Source: an uncultured Collinsella sp.
GTDB lineage: Bacteria > Actinomycetota > Coriobacteriia > Coriobacteriales > Coriobacteriaceae
Assembly (NCBI GenBank): GCA_900551015.1
Contig: URUI01000018.1
Span: 1-31,774, forward strand
Direction: 5' to 3'
Length of the DNA stretch: 31,774 nucleotides
In this document: one piece after another, positions 28,969-31,774 of the stretch
Numbering within the stretch: position 1 is the first letter of the stretch
How the letters are laid out: each line of letters begins with the position of its first letter
The notes under the pieces: generated by a model
The model's database searches: none
Told to the model about the DNA's origin: nothing
Seen by the model: the letters and a program-made list of their open reading frames with translations, nothing else
Translations under genes and position numbers: made by a program

Positions 28969-30156
28969 TTAGTCAAGCAAAAGCAATCGTTTGTAGACAT
29001 CAAGGCCTTTGAGAAGAATCTCCTCGTCAAAGAGCATGGTATCGGTATGCAGAGCGCTTGTTGCATAGGCTGGGCAGCCATCAGCGTCAATCGGGTTTTC
29101 TTGTCCCTCTGGCACGCCCGTGCCCAGCAAGAAGAACACGCCCGGCAGATGGCGCTGATAGAACGCGAAATCCTCGGCGATTAGCAGCGGCTCGTCCACA
29201 AGTTGCAATTCGGGCAGAACGGGCGCGATTCGGGCAAACAACTCAGGGTCGTTATCGACTGGCGGATAGCCCTCGGCAAAATTGAGATCGTACGTGCAGC
29301 CCGTTGCGGCGCACGCCTCGTCGAGCACACGGCGTACGCCCTCGCGCACACGATCGAACATGGCGTCCGTAAACACACGCAAACTACCGGCAACATGGGC
29401 CTCCCCCGCCACCGCATTGCAGACGGTGCCTGCCTGCAGCAGGCCGAACTTGCCAATGCAGGGCTCATCGGCACCCAGCTCATCCATCAGTTCGCGCTCG
29501 GCAACCAAGAACTTGGCAGCCGCCAGCGCCGCATCGTGCGACTCCTCGACCGGAACGCCATAGGTCTTAGCGATATGGATACTCGTACCGTGAATATGGA
29601 TATGCGTCTCGCTCGAACGCGCCAGCAGCGGACCGGAACAACTCGCCAACGTGCCGGCAGGCAGATCGGGCCACACATGGAAGCCAAAAATGCGGTCGGC
29701 CCCATAGCGCTCGAACACACCACTCTCGCATACCGTCTTGGCACCACCGGTCGTTTCCTCGGCCGGCTGGAACACAAAGAGAACGTTGCGCCTAATGGCG
29801 CCCGGCTGTTCGCGAATCGTACGGTCGACATACGTCGCGGCGGCAAGCGCCATGGCCATGTGTCCGTCATGTCCGCAAGCGTGCATCTTGCCGGGATGGG
29901 TCGAGGCAAAGGCCGCTCCCGTCGCCTCCGCGATGGGCAGCGCATCCATATCGGCGCGAATCGCCGTGGCATGCGCGGCATCAACGCCGGCGTCGAAGAA
30001 AGCACAGACGCAGCTGGGGCACGGATGGGTCACTTCGCAGGTGAGCGGTGCCAGCACGCCCTCGATATAGGCAATGGTTTGCGGAAGATCGAAATCGAGC
30101 TCCGGAATGCGATGGAGATCGCGGCGATAGCGACGGAGTTCTTGGAGCTCGGTCAT
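28969..30156 (-). CDS. M20 family amidohydrolase (aminoacylase/hippuricase type)
   Basis: 395 residues. Zinc-dependent hydrolysis of N-acyl amino acids or related amides. ELRRYRRDLHRIPELDFDLPQT is the family start; HACGHDGHMAM (His96, Asp97, His99) holds metal ligands; VFQPAEET has the catalytic Glu pair; HIHIHGTSIHIA replaces the usual KGxGGHAA strand of the dimer domain; the C-terminal end LHTDTMLFDEEIL follows. ATG 30156 has AAGGGA upstream; the longer frame from 30240 has no site. It is divergent from lysA. Unusual is the SIHIA loop, so the substrate may differ from hippurate. Confidence 0.9.
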   Translation of the reverse strand: MTELQELRRYRRDLHRIPELDFDLPQTIAYIEGVLAPLTCEVTHPCPSCVCAFFDAGVDAAHATAIRADMDALPIAEATGAAFASTHPGKMHACGHDGHMAMALAAATYVDRTIREQPGAIRRNVLFVFQPAEETTGGAKTVCESGVFERYGADRIFGFHVWPDLPAGTLASCSGPLLARSSETHIHIHGTSIHIAKTYGVPVEESHDAALAAAKFLVAERELMDELGADEPCIGKFGLLQAGTVCNAVAGEAHVAGSLRVFTDAMFDRVREGVRRVLDEACAATGCTYDLNFAEGYPPVDNDPELFARIAPVLPELQLVDEPLLIAEDFAFYQRHLPGVFFLLGTGVPEGQENPIDADGCPAYATSALHTDTMLFDEEILLKGLDVYKRLLLLD

Positions 30157-30266
30157 AGAGGATCCCTTCGTGAGGCACATCTGTTGCAACTTATTGTGAT
30201 ACAGGATTGTGGCGCACATGTTTCCAGCATATCCCTGCATTTTTTAAACGTTATATACGAATACTC

Positions 30267-30295
30267 TTGTTTGGTAAAGTGCAACGTGGTAGGGT
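30267..30295 (+). promoter_or_regulatory. Promoter of the lysine riboswitch and lysA
   Basis: TTGTTT (30267-30272) and TAGGGT (30290-30295) are 17 bases apart, placing the transcription start near 30302, just before the aptamer. The -35 is fair, the -10 moderate; the position relative to the riboswitch supports it. Confidence 0.5.
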
Positions 30296-30304
30296 CGTTA
30301 CCAC

Positions 30305-30465
30305 TTGATAGAGGCGCGGGCACGAAGAACCGCGGGCGAGCCGGCAGGCTTTGACCCCGTGGGGAGGCGAAACCCGCCGAACTGGGCTTTTCGGGCACGA
30401 ACAACCTGGTGGGCCTGTGGGAAACACCCACAGGACTGTCTGCAGCAATGCGGGAGCGCTATCCG
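30305..30465 (+). ncRNA. Lysine riboswitch (L box)
   Basis: The L-box landmarks appear in order: GATAGAGG then CGCG, the GGGGAGGCGAAACCCGCCGAA segment, TGGTGGGCCTGTGGGAAACA with CCCACAGGACTGTC, and GGGAGCGCTATC closing the P1 stem (GATAG 30307-30311 with CTATC 30459-30463). The P1 3' strand CGCTATCC (30457-30464) can instead pair with GGATAGCG (30514-30521), which immediately precedes the lysA ribosome-site region. No U-tract terminator is visible, so control is probably at translation start, off when lysine binds (inference). Confidence 0.93.
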
Positions 30466-30534
30466 GACATTGGGTCCACGCTATGCGGATTCGATGCGCA
30501 GGTAGCGCCGTCTGGATAGCGAGGTTTACGGGAC

Positions 30535-31774
30535 ATGTCATTGACTCCCAACGAGGCATATGTGGCAAAGAAGCCGTTTGCGGACAAGGAAACGCTCGAG
30601 CATATCGTTGAGCAGTTCCCCACGCCGTTTCATCTATACGACGAGGCGGGCATCCGCCGCAACATGCAAGAAGTGCGCGACGCCTTTGCATGGAATCCGG
30701 GCTTTAAGGAATACTTTGCCGTCAAGGCCAACCCCAACCCGGCACTCATCTCCATTCTCAACGAATACGGCTGCGGCTGCGATTGCTCGAGCTATACCGA
30801 GCTCATGATCGCCCGATCGCTGGGTATCACGGGACACGACATCATGTTCTCGTCCAACGACACGCCGGCTGCCGACTTTGAGCTCGCCGACAAGCTGGGT
30901 GCCATCGTCAACTTTGACGACATCAGCCACATTGAGTTCTTTGAGCGTGTTGCGGGGCCCATCCCCAAGACGGTCAGTTGCCGCTTTAATCCGGGCGGAC
31001 TGTTTCAGCTCTCCAACGGCATCATGGACAACCCGGGCGACTCCAAATATGGCATGACCACCGAGCAGCTCTTCGAGGCCTTCCGCATGCTCAAGGCCAA
31101 GGGCGCCGAGGACTTTGGCATCCACGCATTCCTTGCCAGCAACACTGTCACCAACGACTACTACCCCAAGCTCGCGCGCATCCTCTTTGAGCTTGCCGTA
31201 CGCCTGGAGCGCGAGACCGGCGCACACGTCGCCTTCATCAATCTGTCCGGCGGCGTCGGCATCCCCTACCTGCCCGAGCAGCAGGCCAACGACATTCGCG
31301 CCATCGGCGAGGGAGTACACGCGGCATACGACGAGATCCTGCTTCCCGCCGGCATGGACGATGTGGCCATCTGCACCGAGATGGGCCGCTTTATGATGGG
31401 CCCCTACGGCTGCCTGGTCACCAAGGCTATCCACGAGAAGCAGATCTACAAGGACTATATCGGTGTCGATGCAAGCGCCGTCGATTTGATTCGCCCTGCC
31501 ATGTATGGCGCCTACCACCACATTACGGTGATGGGTCAGCCGGGCGGCGCCGACAAGGCCACGGCGCCCGTCACGAACACCTATGACATCACGGGCAACC
31601 TATGCGAGAACAACGACAAGTTCGCTATCGATCGCAAGCTGCCGCATATCGACATAGGTGACCTGCTTGTAATCCACGATACCGGTGCGCATGGCTACTC
31701 CATGGGCTACAACTACAACGGGTACGTTCGCATCCGCATCGCCGTGAAAAAGCATCATCGGCGCGGGCTGCGAT
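30535..31774 (+). CDS. lysA: Diaminopimelate decarboxylase, 3' end cut by window
   Basis: 413 codons visible, open to the last base. The PLP enzyme removes CO2 from meso-DAP to give lysine; fold III barrel plus beta domain. PTPFHLYDEAGIRRNM, EYFAVKANPNP (Lys64 binds PLP), CDCSSYTELMIA, the NLSGGVGIPYL glycine loop, CTEMGRFMMGPYG (in place of the commoner EPGR) and IGDLLVIHDTGAHGYSMGYNYNG are seen. ATG 30535 has GAGG about 10 bases before it. The lysine riboswitch upstream agrees with the assignment. After GYNYNG the frame reads YVRIRIAVKKHHRRG, unlike the usual LRSAE-type end; see findings. Confidence 0.93.
   Translation, partial: MSLTPNEAYVAKKPFADKETLEHIVEQFPTPFHLYDEAGIRRNMQEVRDAFAWNPGFKEYFAVKANPNPALISILNEYGCGCDCSSYTELMIARSLGITGHDIMFSSNDTPAADFELADKLGAIVNFDDISHIEFFERVAGPIPKTVSCRFNPGGLFQLSNGIMDNPGDSKYGMTTEQLFEAFRMLKAKGAEDFGIHAFLASNTVTNDYYPKLARILFELAVRLERETGAHVAFINLSGGVGIPYLPEQQANDIRAIGEGVHAAYDEILLPAGMDDVAICTEMGRFMMGPYGCLVTKAIHEKQIYKDYIGVDASAVDLIRPAMYGAYHHITVMGQPGGADKATAPVTNTYDITGNLCENNDKFAIDRKLPHIDIGDLLVIHDTGAHGYSMGYNYNGYVRIRIAVKKHHRRGLR

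Noticed and set aside
30634..31521. 295-codon minus-strand frame opposite lysA
   Set aside because: LysA motifs and the upstream lysine riboswitch establish the + strand as coding.
1..31774. tRNA, rRNA, CRISPR, prophage or integrase
   Set aside because: None was recognised on reading both strands; short repeats present are palindromes rather than regularly spaced direct repeats.

Overview
This high-GC window has short intergenic gaps and strong AGGAGG-type ribosome sites. It looks like a chromosomal segment of a gut Coriobacteriia member, most likely Collinsella or a close relative. That assignment is inferred from gene style and content: acetate-forming Pta/AckA with two acetate kinases, a class C69 dipeptidase, Galf synthesis, and GTCCC-type palindromes. 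No marker gene settles the species. I see no tRNA, rRNA, CRISPR array, integrase, phage gene or complete insertion sequence.

Layout. 1-1111: the 3' part of a P1/S58 (DmpA-type) peptidase, then two complex nested inverted repeats (E1, E2) flanking a relic of a glycosyltransferase 3' end. 1112-3338 (-): glf and an overlapping GT2 glycosyltransferase, probably for galactofuranose-containing surface glycan. 3571-7433: pta (+) facing two tandem acetate kinase genes (-), with a third nested repeat (E3) after pta. 7554-14103 (-): MFS transporter, LysR regulator, HIT protein, xseB, xseA, membrane zinc peptidase and RNase D, with a fourth, unrelated nested repeat at 12824-12921. 14202-17332 (+): lipid-kinase-like protein, an overlooked 30-residue membrane peptide, and a secreted, C-terminally anchored C69 dipeptidase.

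17461-20976 (+) is the most interesting region. A 22-residue leader peptide with three consecutive Trp codons and an intrinsic terminator precede a complete ECF transporter (S component, fused double ATPase, T component). This reads as a tryptophan-starvation-controlled ECF importer, with a long secondary pairing (21 nt, one mismatch) that brackets the attenuator.

21036-25346: an aspartate-racemase-like gene and an ATP-grasp ligase (a plausible D-Asp cross-bridge pair), a MOSC protein, and a secreted coiled-coil plus lysozyme-like wall enzyme. 25384-28866 (-): a Ser/Thr kinase with DLG in place of DFG, an HTH protein, an FxLYD protein whose Shine-Dalgarno is buried in a 14-bp hairpin, a small membrane protein, and a HigBA toxin-antitoxin pair. 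28969-30156 (-): an M20 amidohydrolase. 30267-31774 (+): a lysine riboswitch followed by lysA, which runs off the window.

Recurring theme. RNA-level control and structured 3' elements are unusually prominent. E1, E2 and E3 each lie just downstream of a stop codon in sense orientation. Their unpaired core motifs are conserved, while their outer stems (20-30 bp) are unrelated in sequence but almost perfectly self-complementary. Such a pattern would be expected of a structured-RNA or hairpin-element family.
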